Counted from the stretch's first letter, positions 37,215 to 50,983 are shown. The stretch is 64,000 nucleotides of DNA from Oxyruncus cristatus (GCA_013399855.1 VXAY01002209.1:42313-106312); one strand, 5' to 3'. Notes: generated by a model not told the origin, from the sequence alone. Made by a program: numbers and translations.

Positions 37215-37859
37215 CTGACAAACAAACAACGCAACACTAATTGAGCATTTCTCATTCATTTCAAAAATGAACACTTTCCAAACTTAACCTTAGCACAGAC
37301 GACATATCAGGGAAAACCTTGACTTCCATATGCAACTTGTTAATATGACATTAAAGAAACAGGTACATTTCTACATGGATTTAACATTACATTTTTTTCA
37401 CCCAGTTAAATAAATTTGGTTTTCCTATTGAAACTCCTGATCCACTGCTTGCCTCCAGCTACACAGACTGCCCTATTGCCACAAGCCACTTAATTTATTC
37501 TCCTTTTCGTATATTTCTTTCAATTTCAGGGTTCATAAAATCACACACCTCAATTTAACCTCTACCCCAGCCCAAACCAGGACACGCTTCTATAATCCTT
37601 TTACAAAAACAGGAGGAGAAATCCACATGGAATTCTGCTTTTGAGGGGTGGCAATGCAATTTCAAAGCACGGTAGTGACAAAAGTAAAGTGTGACAGGCA
37701 GACCGGAGAGCCCCAGTGCTCGGAAGTGCGACTGGAGAGCACCAGCACAGCCACCACATCGCAGTGCTTTTGTTCCCACCTTACAGGACGAAACCCCACA
37801 GCTCCAGGGACACACACGGTTCAGGAGAGCCACAGAGCTCCCACACACCTCAGCTCTAG
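37215..37859 (-). other. CCDC93: CCDC93 intron 1 (part)
   Basis: AT-rich near exon 2 and rising in GC towards the CpG island. No coding sequence recognised. Confidence 0.6.
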
Positions 37860-38460
37860 GCCGGACAGACGGGTCACAGGGCTACAGGTCTGCCCTGAGG
37901 GGCTGCAGGGACCCACCTGCGCACCCTCCCCCCCTCCAGCGTTCCGGACACTCTCCCGCTCTTCCCTCGCTCCCACGGGAGCCAGGCGATCCCGGCTGGC
38001 AGCGGGGACCCGGCAGGGCGGTGGAGCACCGAAGGTGACCCGCACAGCGTTGCCGGCAGCCCCGCAGGCCTCCCCGCGCCCCTCGCGCCCCCGGGCCGAG
38101 CCCGCGGCGCGGCAGCAACCGCCGGGCTCCCNNNNNNNNNNNNNNNNNNNNNNNNNNNNNNNNNNNNNNNNNNNNNNNNNNNNNNNNNNNNNNNNNNNGT
38201 TCCCGGCCGGCAGCTGCCGGGTTCCCCCGCCCCCGCGCAATGGTTCGCCCGCACCCTCCCTGCGTACAAGCGCATCCGGGCCGTGCCATTCGCGGCCGAA
38301 GGGGTGCGGGGGAAGGAGGGCGGTGGCTCATGTGACTGACGCGCTGCGCGGAGCGCAACGGCCGCGGCCCCGCCCGCCCACGGGCTGTGCCCCTGGGGGC
38401 GCCCCCGTGCCCGCGGCCCCTCAGAGCGCCGCTCCGCCTTCGGGCGCTGCATGTTCCCTG
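37860..38460 (-). promoter_or_regulatory. CCDC93: CpG island; CCDC93 promoter and probable exon 1 region
   Basis: About 600 bases of dense GC with many CpG pairs, unlike the AT-rich flanks, and interrupted by a gap at 38132-38198. It lies just upstream of exon 2, where the start exon is expected. GC boxes (ccccgcccgccc near 38370) and a TCATGTGAC motif at 38328-38336 fit a TATA-less housekeeping promoter. A consensus-like donor on the minus strand, gcgcag before gtgggt near 37917, could end exon 1 in phase 0. No ATG occurs between the gap and that donor, so the start codon is in the gap or beyond it. Human exon 1 codes for about 14 residues. The exact transcription start and exon 1 limits cannot be given. 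Confidence 0.8.
38132..38198. other. Assembly gap of 67 N in the CpG island
   Basis: A run of N inside very GC-rich sequence. Short-read assemblies of birds commonly lose such sequence. It probably hides the CCDC93 start codon or part of exon 1; its true length is unknown. Confidence 0.95.
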
Positions 38461-38697
38461 CAGCTGTACTGTGCTGCGCGCTGCGCTTTTTCTTTCATTT
38501 TTTCCTTTTTCCAAGGGGTCCTGAGGCCTCCCGCCAGCATGGAGGACAAGTTGCGGAGTGCTCTGTGACCGCGAGGTGCCTCACGGCAGCTCGTGCCCCT
38601 CAGGGTGCTGACACTCCTCATTACCAGCCGGGTTCCCTTTGGTGACCTGACTGCTGAAGGGGGGTTCAACTCTATTTTTTTCTCCCCTGCACACAGG

Positions 38698-39105
38698 TCA
38701 CAGAATCACAGAATCAATTAGGTTGGAAAAGACCTCTGCGATCATCGAGTTTGTCCTGTGACAGAGCACCACCTTGTCAACCAGACCATGGCACCAAGTG
38801 CTATGTCCATTCTTTCCTTGAACACTTCCAGTGATGGTGATTCCACCACCTCCCTGGGCAGCCCATTCCAATGTCTAATCACCCCTTTGGTGAAGAAATT
38901 CTTCCTAATGTCCACCCTAAACCTCCCCTGGCACAGCTTAAGATCGTACCCTCTTGTCCCGCTGCTGGTTGCCTGGGAGAAAACCAACTCCCACCTGGCT
39001 ACAATCTCCTTTCAGGGAGTTGTAGGCAGTGATAAGGTCATCCCTGAGCCTCCTTTTCCCCAGGCTAAACACCCCCAGCTCCCTCTGCCATTCTCATAGG
39101 ACTTG
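38698..39105 (-). mobile_element. CR1 LINE, 5'-truncated 3' end
   Basis: About 400 bases matching the 3' part of a chicken-repeat-1 retrotransposon in minus orientation. The 3' end is at 38698-38714, where the paired cacagaat units are the complement of the typical CR1 tail repeats. The minus-strand frame 38742-38987 encodes the C-terminal end of the CR1 ORF2 protein, with the recognisable GRFRVDIRKNFFTKGVIRHW and LPREVVESPSLEVFKERMD. The reverse transcriptase and endonuclease parts are absent, so it is a dead, 5'-truncated insertion. It begins about 240 bases from the CCDC93 CpG island. Confidence 0.95.
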
Positions 39106-39700
39106 GGGCCAGTCCCATGCCAAGTACTCCTGGCACCGCCACAATCTGGTGCTGCCTCTGCCTCCCAGCAGTGGGCGCGTCATGGGGCCATGTCTGAGCG
39201 TAGCCCGGTGGGAAGGCGGGCACCTGGATGTGCTGGAACCTGGCCTCCCATCCCGGGTTTGGCAGCACTGGGCAGACCCTGAGGCATGATGGATGTGCAC
39301 TGGGGGCTGGATGCTGTGCCCGTGCACTGTCTGGGTGCCAACACAGTTTGGACTCATGAATAACATCCCACCAGTGCAGGAGGATTTGATGGGTGGTAAC
39401 AGCCTGGTAGCAAACCATGGCACAGCATGGGGGCAGGACAGCATTCTTGTTGGCAACGGCTTCAGAAATAGGTGACAGTGGTCTCTTTTCAAGTCTACCG
39501 CAGGTGTTCTGTTTCCAGGCTCTTTGCCATACACAGAGCATTACAAAAAATAAACCCTGCACTAGACTGTGGCTAGAAGCATCTGAGGGAAGTGAAGGAA
39601 CAGGAGAAGCCACACAAGAGCGGTGTTCCCATCCCTTGGAAGGCAGCAGAGCATATGTGAGCCAGTCCATACTGACTGCTGCCCTGACAGAGTGATCAAA
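39106..39700. other. GC-richer sequence right of the CR1, unassigned
   Basis: Two overlapping minus-strand frames (39065-39670, 201 codons including CR1 sequence, and 39094-39534, 146 codons) lack any recognisable domain. Their left ends run into the CR1. I regard them as non-coding. Confidence 0.5.
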
Positions 39701-42700
39701 ACAATAATAACAATAAAAGCAAGAACATGCCAGACAAGATCAGACCATGTGATGGTGTAACCACAGGCCATGTCTTAATTAGAGCTGCAGAAAACTGTTA
39801 TGCAGCCCCAGAGGTTAATGTGGTCACTGGAGCAATATGGGTGTTCTGCTTTTTGTCTGCCTTCTCCTCACAGAGAACTGCACGACTCTAATTTGATTGC
39901 CGTGGAGAGGAAGACTGAAACAAACAGGCAAAGAGCAGGGACAAGGAGAAGGGTTTAAACAAGGAGAGTGTTAGGAATGGATGAAGGTGACCTTCAGATG
40001 CAGCAACCAGTGAAGGTTGTAAGATAACTGCTGAAAAGAAACACCAACTTGGATAAAAGCTTCCTGAGCCATGATATGGTCATAAAATTCCTTTTAAAAG
40101 AAACACATTAAAGAAAAATGATAAATAAAAAGCCAAGGTTAGTATGGACTAGGGGATTGAACAGTACTGAGCATCAGACATGGGAGGGAAGAAACCTACC
40201 CTGGGAAATTGAACTATTTCTCTGGCTTTTTAGAGCATAGTAAAGCAAAGGAGGGAGACAGGGTTAATTAACTCCAATGAACTTTAAAACTCATGCAACT
40301 GGAACCCAAAATCAGAAAACTGACTTGAAATGATGTACTTACAGAAATGTAATAGGTTTTTTTAATTTGCTCTATGTTTATGAGACCATAAGGACTGGAA
40401 ACATTTTTCTTCTTTACAGTGAAGGCTGGGATTTTCCTTCACCTGGTATATAGTTGGGAAAGGAAAAAGAAAGGCATGAAAATACAAAAATATATCTCTT
40501 TTGTCATTACAACTCATCTTTGATGACTTGAACCTCAATAAATTCTCCACAAAGGCATTGCTTCCTAATACTTAATTGTGATGCAAATTCACCCAGTTAC
40601 CCAGACAGAGCCGTTGTCCCCAATGACATTCAGATAATCAATCTTCTAAGCACCAATTAGGTTTAAAAAGAGTCCCAAGAGGGGTACCATCTAAAAATGA
40701 AAACCCCCACTTCCTTCAGATCTTTAGATTTTGTGCTTCCAAATCTGTAGTAGGTTCAGCTTTAGTCTTCGTTTTCCCTTTCCCTGCTTTATTTTGATCC
40801 ATGACGGTAAGTGAGCTCTGACTCTTGGTGCAATTGCTTTGAACAGTCCTGTCTTGATTTTTCAGTTTCATTCACCTCAATCCCATGAACTGAGCTTAAG
40901 AGCTTCCTCCTTTACTTTTTATAGCCATGTGATTCATTTTGCTGTTCAGCCTGGACTTGTGGCAACATCAGACTCAGTCACTGCTGAAAATGTAGCAATA
41001 GGTTCCACTGTATCTTTTAGCATTTATTTGTTACTAAGAATAAAATCCAAGATGGAGTTGTAACAGCCACAGCAAGGGCTCTTCACTTTGTAGGGCAGAT
41101 GCAGTTAGATAAATAAAGTAACTTCAGTAACTTTCCAATATTCTCTATGCTGAGAAGGCCTAAAAGATATTTATTTTCCTAAATTCTGGATGATAGATAA
41201 AATACAGATAATATAAGTATGATTTCCTGTCAATGGTACTTTGTGCAGCATTTTCTTGTTAGGATAAAACACTCTTTTATGTGTTCCATAAAACACAGTG
41301 TCATGGACAGATCTCAGAGTAAATGGAAAGGATCCCAGTGACTGCATCAGACTATGGACCTCCATACTGCCATGACTGCATCTTCCCAGTTGTATTCCTA
41401 GTTACAGGAGAAGCTGAAGCCAACCGTGGGGAACTACGCCCACATCTTCCAAAGTCAGTATCAAATTTTGCTATGTGTTCTGTGGCTCATATCTTGGATG
41501 AGCTCTGCTTTCAAAGCATTTAGTTGCCTGGCAGCTTCAGCACAGAGATCACTTCCATCCTGATCCCTAATGAAATGATGCCTTCTTTTCATCCAGGTTT
41601 CTGGAATTAGCAATACTGTGGGGCACAGCAGCAGTGTCTACCTCTGCATGCATTTACTTTTCTTTTTATTTGTTGTCTGGGTTGTGTCCCGCCTCCTTAC
41701 AGTTCAGCTCCCCTTCATCTATTTCCGGAGATGTAGTAGGCATAGGGAACTATTCAATAGGCAATTGCAAATTCCCAATTATCATCAGTGGAAGTGAGAC
41801 TGTGCACTGTGAAATGAAAAAGTCACAGACCTGTTACAGTAGCCACTGTTAGGGGCTGCAGCAGACCATTGCATCCCATCAGATGGGCTGATTTGCTTTG
41901 CAAGGTATTGTGCCCTTTCAGCGATCACACATAACAGTAAATAGTGATGTTTTAAACATGCCCACTATCCTATCCATGGATGACAGCTAGAAGGTCCAGT
42001 CCAGTCAAGGTCCTATTCAGTCTCTCCTCTGAACAATTCCTATTCTCAGCATTTAATAGTTTAAAACATACATACAGACAAGAAGACCTTTTTCTTCCTT
42101 GAAAATTATGTTTGTGTAATTTTTAATACTGTTTTATTAAGACTGGCAATATGGACATGAACATTTTTAGCTCACCAGCTAGTTCATCCTAACAAAGGCA
42201 AACACAGGCAAAACAGGTGGGAGTAATGAATGTGGAAACAGAAGAAGCTCCTGTTCATGGTCATCTTGGTGATGTAGTTAGCAAAGGGCCACACAGTAGT
42301 TCCTTTTTAAAGCAGGAGGAAGAGGAAAGACCTTATGGCCTGTGGAATTTGTAGAGGAAAGGATTGTAAAAATATTGAGGCTCTGGTAAGAAAAAAAAGC
42401 ACAGCTCCCTCATGGTCTACGTGACAGAAGTTGACAAAATTGGTAGCTGGTCCTCTCTACAATTTCATCTGTGCAAGGTCTCTCATATGAGTCTGTCTGG
42501 AGAATAAGAGAATATTATAACTATTTAATGAATACTAAAGTTTTTACCAAACTTCTCTTTTTGCAGTGTCATGATTTTGATCACATCACTCAAAGACTGT
42601 AATCAGAATATTCAAGTAACTAGTCATTCTGGCTACTTCAGTTTTCGAGAAACTTTTGAGAGGCTTGATTTTCAGAGAGTGCTGCTGTGAAAAATTGGGC

Positions 42701-45700
42701 TATTGAGGAGTTTCTGGGTTTCTACATGGATACCCTCCCCAAAGTTCAGGCAAGGACAGGCACAGCACACCCTGACACAGAGTAGTTACCTATAGGGCAG
42801 GACAGTGCCTTTACATATCATCCCTTCTGAAAGTCTCAGGTCATCTGTAGCTGTTACACTCAAAAGAAATTAATCTATGGGAGAGGTCTTTTATGGAACA
42901 ACTAATAGGGTCTGAATCATTGAGCCTCTACCTGAGAAGGTACAAAGAAAATGAGAACCTTTGCACTGTAAGTCCTTGATTTGGGCCAGGATATTAAATT
43001 TCAGATCACAGCTGTGCCTGTAATGCTCTTACAGCAAAGAAATGTTTTGCTTTGTTTTTATATTTATTTATGAGCAAATCTGATTTGGAATTTTTGGAAA
43101 ACAAAAAGCCCAGTAATTTATAGTATACTTTTAGAAGGTAAAAATTCTCAAAACAGAATCACATGTGAGATTTATTTGATGTTCAGAGAACAGAAGACTG
43201 TAGGTTGTTGGATTACTGCATTGCAAATCCTTACAAAGGGGCAGAGAGATGAATATTTGCACTGTAGCATTTTTAGGCAAAATATATGGATTTAGATTTT
43301 ACCTTCTACATGTCATAATAATATGGCATATCCTTAAGTTAAAATAGTTGTAAGAATGAACAGTTAATTTCTCCATGGAGTGAGATAATCTGACACAGTA
43401 ACAGACTTCTCACAGGTACCCCTCACTCCCAAGAGAATGATGATCTACGGTGGAGGAGTTTTTTTGGCCTTTCTTCTTCCATGTCGATTTCTGTGAAAGA
43501 GAAATGAAAAGGCAAAGAAGTGGTAAGAGGAGCAAGAGAAAATATCAGTGATGTAGGGGTAGAAGAGACAGAAAGGTAGATATACAAGGTGAGCACTGGC
43601 AGTGTAACCTTGAACACAGCTAAGCAAAAAGGAAAATAGCCTGCAGAAAAAAAATTGCTGTGTGTTGTCTGGGTAGACATCAAGTTTAACTTGAGTAATT
43701 TATACATGTGTGTGTTCTGAAATGAAAGAGTCCCACCAAGCAATGTTTAGGAATTTTAACCTGACTGCAGCTTAACCCTAAATGAACAGCAAACTTTGCC
43801 AGCATTCACTCCTACTCCCTTCATCTTCAGACTACTTCTCAGCAGTGGATTCTGGCATAATCCAAAACTGCCATTGGAATCACACAAGTTTTTAAGAATC
43901 AAATCCTCTTACGCTCAGGCAAACACTTTGACAAATGGTGGAAGAGCACCATCTGGTGACACCAGGCACTTCACCGTATCCTGCTGCCATTAGAAAATAC
44001 ATTCCTGTTGTGTTGTGCTTTGGAAAGCCTGCCTGTGTTTCAATGTGTTTTAATTCATTATCCAATTATGCATAAGGAGTACAATAGTGAACATCCTGAA
44101 AACAAATCAGGGCTGACAGTGACCTTATTTCTACTGTCCCTTAAATCACTGAGAAGTTCTTGTAATTTGAATCAAACATTTTATGAATTGTTCTGAGACA
44201 TTTTTTAGGAGGCTTTGGAGCAAGTTTTATGGGGACCATGAAATGCAGTCCCAAGTTTTATTGCACTGGACATTTCAAGGCTTTTCTGTGTGTGATCCAA
44301 GTATTTTCTTACAGCATTCAAGAAACTTGGCTTAGCTGTCTTTTCAAAGATTTTCTTTTTCCACAGAAGCAATTATGAAGAAAAATGAATTACCTTTTGC
44401 CATTCTAGCAATTCAGAGGTAAGGAAAAAGGATAGATCTTAACCTGACTATTATTTGCAAATCATAGCTAATTTCAGCACAAATTGAACCCAAATATGCT
44501 AACAAATAAAATATGTGTTTTTTCTGAACAGGTTCTTTTTCACAATGATGATAGCACCCATTTCATTAAAATTCAAGGTCAAGTTAATGTTAGTAGTTAT
44601 AATAAGCTTAGAAAACACTTTCTGGAATTTTAGTCTGCAAAGAACTGGTTTTCTAAGGCTGTGTTTTGTGCAGACTGTTACACTTCAAAAGCTGTGCAAA
44701 CCCCCTAGACATCAGGGAACCTTGCCAAAAACTAGAAAAAGGTCAAGAATGTTGAAACCATGGAACTTCTTAACTGTGATGTGGGACTCAAGTATATAAT
44801 TATTGAAAAAAATGTTCGTATAATTACAAAATTATTTTCTAATTTATCATGTGAACCAGGTTCACATCATAGTGATTTAATCTTCTATTTAATAAAATAA
44901 TACAGCACTATATCCCCAAAGTGTAAAGAAAATCATCAGAATGTCACCTAGAATAAAACTGAACAGCATGTTTGAATAAGCCAGCACAGAGCATAGCATG
45001 ATTATCATGAAAGAAAAGTAATGTCCTGCTTCCTCCCAGCATCTCACAGCAGTGGAGTGATAAATCTTTATTCAGCCAGTGATGCCATGTAAAAGTGTTA
45101 GGATTGTTTCAATGTTGAACATTCTGTAGCAGAAACACTCAATTGGTAAGTTTGCTGTTTGTGCAGTGAGGAATATTGAGGAAGGTTTTAGTAGTTGATA
45201 AGTCAGAGAAAAATCACTCATACTGAATGGTAACTTAAAAAACAGGTCCATTATTGCCCAAAAGAGTGAGGGAGAAAAAAGTTACATCTCCAAAAGATTT
45301 AGCTTTCAATTTGTACAAAACTTCTAAGGTTTCTTAGAGTCAAAAAAGTCTCAGAAGTCAAAAACAGAAAAAAAGAGAGGCCCAAGCCCGGAAGACCCAG
45401 GTTCCAGCTCAGTTGTTAAGAAGTCACCTAATAGGACTACATGAAAAATCAAGAAGAAACCTCCATTGGGTTTAGCATCATTACTATTACTAAATAATGA
45501 ACATTAAAAATTCAGTCTTCATAAATAATGCAATGAACTTAGATAATTTAATATATCTAAATCATATATCAATATGAAGATTTTTCTCTCTGTTTTTTTT
45601 GGGGGTTGCACCCTTGGAAATATTTTTTTTCAGCAACACAAAATGAGTAAAACCTTTGTTTCTTAGTCAAAACAGAGACTTTCACCTAATCTCTTGATTC

Positions 45701-48428
45701 TGGGGAGCTGGGCTATAAACAAACATCAAATACTGCAAGGCTCATAATAAAAACAAGGGGAATTGGCAATGTCTTATTACACAGCTTCAAAGATTTGCCT
45801 CCAAGATTGTTAGCATTTTTCTTATCAGTCTACTCAAAAGCAGCAGTTTGGCTATATTCAGTGACTGTGCTGGATTTTTTTGCACTTCAAGGCTAATGAA
45901 GTCTTTTGTTGTGGAATTCTACCAATTTCTCCACTGTCTCCAGTAGTTCATATTCTTTTGAGTTTGAAAGGCTGGAAGTAATATGTTTGCAGTTATATTT
46001 CTTGTCCCCAAAGCATGCCCTGTTATCAGGGAGTATGCCTTCTAGAAAGAGTAGCTGGAAAAGGATGCCTTGTTACTTCCACGACTTTTTAAATTTGGAG
46101 GAAAGTTCCTATAGGTACACAAACACCTGGGATATGCCATATGATGTCCAGTCTAGTTTGTTCAGAATGGCCAATAAAATCACAGCTCATTCACAAAGAA
46201 AGCTTTAAAGGCTTTAGGAAGCTCTGCTTCTCATTGCAGGTGACTTCTTTCTTGGAATCCGTGTTGCTTTTGCTTACAGTAAGAAACAGATGTACAGCTA
46301 TGTCTTCTCTCCTAAATCTGTCTCTTTGTATGGAATATAACCTCTTCCAGCTTCCCATCTCTTGGCCCTGCTCTGAGAACTTAGTGTACCTCAGGCTGTG
46401 ATGCCCTGTGGTTGCAGAGATGTGTTGTTTGTCTTATTTAGACTTTTTGCAAACTAAAAAGCCATCCTATAAAACTGTCCATTCCCTGCAGGATGGACTT
46501 AGCAAACATTACGTCCTTCCACTTTGGGAAGTCTGGGGCTTGGTGGGAAGCTGAGCAGTGAGCACAGAGCAATTCTATAAACTGGCACAGTCCTCATGGA
46601 GCAGAAATCACTGAATCCAGGAACTGCTTCTAACGGAGGAGGTGCAGTTGCACCCATTAATTCAGGCACTATAACTTCCACTGAGAGGATAATTAACCTT
46701 TTACCTTGACTATTCTACTGAGCTTAAAGCCACTTCTCTTCTGGTGAGACTCTCTTGCCCAATAGTTCCTTTCTATTTGCAGGTTTAAAGAAAAATCCGA
46801 CAATGCATTTTCTTTTTTGTCGGTCTTTGCTTCCCTAACTGGCTGTCTTGTAGCTGATCCATCTGCTATGCTTTTCCCTTTGTGTAGCCAAAAAAAAATC
46901 CTGCCACTTTTTGGTTTAGAAAGTAGGATGAAATGAGCTGCATATGCTCTATCAGAACATCACATCAGGATTTGCCTGCCTTTATTTCTGGAAGTGTGTA
47001 TGAAGTGAAGCAGCATGTTTCACAGTGGCTCGGAGAAAATAGGTCTGTGCTGGTCTGTGTGAGGGAGAAAAGTCAAGTCTGCTTTCAATAAGACAAAGGG
47101 GACTGAGAGTCCCAAAGTGAGAAGGCAAACAGTGACTCTCATGCGAGGCACTAAGTCAGAAGTACCAAGTGCCAGTGATTTCCCATGAACTTTCCAACAG
47201 GTAGAATTTCAAATGTTGAGTCAGTTCTGAAGAGATTTTAGTTTATGAAAGTCTGCCTGCATATATGATGGGTGGTTGTGCAAAAGAGTGGGTCTTCACA
47301 GGAGAATATCCTGTGAGGAACTGAGGAAATGAAGAAATGCATGGTGAAAGGGTTTGAGTCAGGACAAGTGCTTTAAACACTTCATGAAAAAATAAAACAT
47401 AAAGAAAACAATCCAGCATCTCTGGCCTTTGACTGTGGTCAGCTCTAGTCCAACTTCTTTCCAAAGTGTTTTCCTTAACTCTTTCATTTTCAGAGTATTT
47501 TGTTCCATGTCTCATACCGAGGTTTTTCAGGAGGCTTGGACATGAGTATGCCTGTTAATACATTCTGCCCACCAGAACACACTCCTGTGCTAACAATGCT
47601 GGATTAGACTTTTTCATGCAAATCTGGTTGCCCTGAGGGATGTTGTTCAACTTAAGAACTGGCATGTTGGTATTCTATTCTCATGCTTCTTCAATTCCAT
47701 ATCAAATTCACTCCTTTTATAGGGCAAAATAAGATTTTTCTAACTTGTGCCATGTCTGCACTTAACACAGTATCTAAAAATGGAGCTGCATTTTCTCTGC
47801 CATATAGTTCATAACTTAGCTTTGATAGCAACAGATATTCTGAGATCAGGACTGAAATGCAATTTTATTGCTAGGGCATAAGAGAAGATAGACTGAATCT
47901 TGTTTTTTCTACAGATGTACTGATTATCAAGCCTTTTAGTAATTAGAAAAAAAAAATAAATCAGAAAAGCAAGGAGATTGGAAGTATTGCCATGGGGAAA
48001 GGGTTAATACCAGAGTAGTAAACTGCTCCTGACAAGAACCTATTCCTGACATTGCAGATTAAAAATATACTATTTGTAGTAAATGTATATAACTGTAATA
48101 TCATCATTTAACATTCAAGGCCATCAGATTAACTATCTAAACACAGTATTTAGGTTAATCTTCAAATATGACTTTATCTTCCCCAGTAGTTTTACTGACA
48201 ATCTCAGCCAAAGCCTACTGTGGTCAAAGCAAAGTTTTCTGTTGCTTTATATTGAACTAGGCCAAAGGATTAAGTCATTGAGTCAAAGCTGGATAAACAC
48301 ACATGGGAAGAAATAGAAAATGTCATGGTTTTACAGACTTCCTATCTTTAACTGAACCCTTCACCAGTAGAATATATTCCACTTTTAACATCTTTTCCAT
48401 AAACAAACTGTATTTTTTAATTCATAAC

Positions 48429-48431
<3 letters not shown>
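39701..48431. other. Intergenic DNA, nothing recognised
   Basis: About 8.7 kb of AT-rich unique-looking sequence upstream of CCDC93. Only short open frames; no transposon, tRNA, rRNA or known exon seen. Confidence 0.6.

Positions 48432-48459
<28 letters not shown>
48432..48459. repeat. (TA)n microsatellite
   Basis: Fourteen uninterrupted TA units between ctt and cacag. A T/G-rich low-complexity tract follows at 48468-48523. Confidence 0.95.
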
Positions 48460-48464
<5 letters not shown>

Positions 48465-48523
48465 TTTTGGAGTGTTTTTTGGGGAGGAGTTGTTTGGTAT
48501 GGGTTTTTTTGGTTTTTTTTCCT

Positions 48524-50983
48524 GGATGCAACCTATTACCTGTACTGAGTTATTTTATTTGATAAATGCAGTGAAAATGCCAGCATCAAGTAATTAGACT
48601 GGAAGGAACTACCTGACATATTGAATGAGAAGAGCTGGTGATCCATCTGCTGCAGTCCTCTCTGCCTGGCACTTCCACTGCACAAAATGAGAGATGTTAT
48701 AATTACTCATTACTTTTCAAGCTGTTACTCTACATTCTTTTAAGCTAGGTGGAAAAGATGGGATTTCCCAGGATCTGTCTGAAGGAACATAGGGCAATAG
48801 GCCTGTGACAAGGAAGACGAGGAAGACTTTCTCTCTGGAGCAAAAGGGGGAGGAAGATGACAAAGGGAAACGTGCCCAGAGAATGAAGGTATTACTTATG
48901 TTGGTGTTGTTGGAGTCTTCACAAGGTGTGATAAAACAGTCCCTTGGGTGAGGTATAAGGATGTGCAGGATGACAACCAGCAATTTGTGAGGGGCCAGGC
49001 TTGCTTTGGATTAGTCAGGGGCCATTTTAATGCTTAATTCAGTAGCACACAGCATTTTCTGGCCTATGAGCAGAACTCCTGGCAATGGTAGCAGTAGCAC
49101 AGTGTCCCATGGGACACAAACCTTACGGACAACTATTTCCTTCCTGTCCTTTACAGCACATCAAAAATGTGTAGACGTTGAAAATACTATGACGAGTCAT
49201 ACCTGGGCACATCACAGCTATTTCTGTAGACCAGTGTCCCTTCCTTAACAGCAGATGGCAGTGAAGTTAAACAAATGAGGGGAAATAGGTCGAGAAGACG
49301 TGTTTTGCCTGGTGGATGGTGCTGCTGCAGAGCTCACAGAGCTCTGTCCATATTCAGACAATGCAAGGTTCATTTCCAATGCACAGGTCGCCCGTAGCAC
49401 AGGCAGAATATATTAATTCATCCGTATCTGTTAGAAGTCCAAGTCATGTTCACTTTGTTTGTGATGTCTTTGGTGATACAGATAAAATCTCATATCATTT
49501 CTTTCTTACATACATATTTAAAACCTATGCATAGTTAAACAGATGAGGATGAAGCTCAGTTTCAAGTGAGTAAACTTTTACTCTTTATTACGTATCCTAT
49601 GCTACATCTGAGAGGATGAGGGAGTTTCACCATGGGCTGCTTTAAAACTTTTTTACTGCCAATTTTTTTTACTACTAAAAAAAGTGTGTGAAAGGGTTAA
49701 TAAGGCATCAGTTTAAAGCCACAAGAACAAAGAGTTTGAGAGTAAACTACTACACTTCTGCCTTACACTTTAAATTAATGTCACTTCTGGTGGCAGGATG
49801 GCAGAGGGGGTGTGTTTTTTTTCTGATTTCCAGCAGGCAAATGATGGAGATGTCAGTATAGATATTTGATTGTAACTTTTAAGTTCCTCACCTAAAGTGA
49901 AAAAGGGATGAAAAGATAGTAGGGATATCTACATGATGTCATTAATATCTTAGTTCCATGGCAATGTCATGAAAAAAAACCATACTTGTGGGGTCTGTGG
50001 TTTCCAATCAGATGTCAGACCATCAAATACTGCATCTTTTTCCCTTCTTTACTGCTCAGGGCTTGATTCACCTGAGGAAAACCAGCTCGACTCTCCCTCC
50101 TCACATACAGAGGTAATTACTCAGTCCAGTAGGGCTATGCAAAGCACTGGAGGAGTGTCTTGAACAGGGCATTCAAGGCCCAAATCTTCATTTCAAAACC
50201 TTTCAAGACAAAAGCAAGCTGTGGGTGAAGTCCTCAGCTCTTTACAGTGCTGATCTCAATGTCAGTACTGCCATGGCAGAAGGAAAACATATCAGAGGAA
50301 CCTTTCTTGCCCCACTCTTTTGGACCATTAACGCCCTGCAGCAAAGACTTGGACTCTGCACTCCTGTTCCAAAGAGTCCCAAGCCAGTGGGACTTCCCAG
50401 AGAAGAGAGGGCTTTAAGGCTGCTCCCAAGAGTTTGATTTCCCTCAACATTGCATGCGAAAGTACATATTTTCTTTTCAAGCTCATATTTACACATCCTA
50501 TAGTATCAATACGCTTTTAATCTTCCAGTTGTATTCGAAGTTTAGGTTGAAAAAATTCTCATGGCACCCCAGCAGACATATTTATAACAAGCAAGGGCAC
50601 GAGTCTCAATCACTTGGGAAGAAGGAGCCCTTCTTAATCTGTCAATCAGCCCATGCACAAAATGCACAGAGCATCAGTTGCTTTTTAGGTTATTTACTGT
50701 GACTTATGTATCTGCCAATAAATCTAAAATACAGGTCAAAGAATATGTAGCTCAAGTAGATCTATAAATGCAGCAGAAAAGCTTCACTAACTACCTCAGA
50801 TTGCCAAAGCTGAGGTCATTTCCTTGTTGTGAAAAATACTGAGTCCATAAATTATTTTTATCACCTCTGGGGCAATGCAAACAGTTTCCCACAGATGCTG
50901 AAAGTATGATATGTTTTTTATTTAATATCAGAACACCACTTTTACACAGCTCTTAAAATACGAAGTCCAAGATTCTGCTTGAG
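48524..50983. other. Intergenic DNA, nothing recognised
   Basis: Between the TA microsatellite tract and the inverted-repeat element. Short open frames only. Confidence 0.6.

Noticed and set aside
37821..38514. Three minus-strand frames of 139-210 codons in the CpG island
   Set aside because: They are low-complexity translations of GC-rich sequence through the gap. One could include exon 1 of CCDC93, but the frame cannot be chosen from this sequence.
37648..38568. 306-codon plus-strand frame across the CpG island
   Set aside because: It runs through the N gap, is made of proline, arginine, serine and alanine as expected of GC-rich DNA, and overlaps long frames on the other strand. No domain is recognisable.
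38758..39099. 113-codon plus-strand frame over the CR1
   Set aside because: It is the antisense reading of the CR1 ORF2 end; the real coding strand of the relic is minus.
39065..39670. 201-codon minus-strand frame right of the CpG island
   Set aside because: No domain recognised, overlaps another frame, and its end runs into CR1 sequence.
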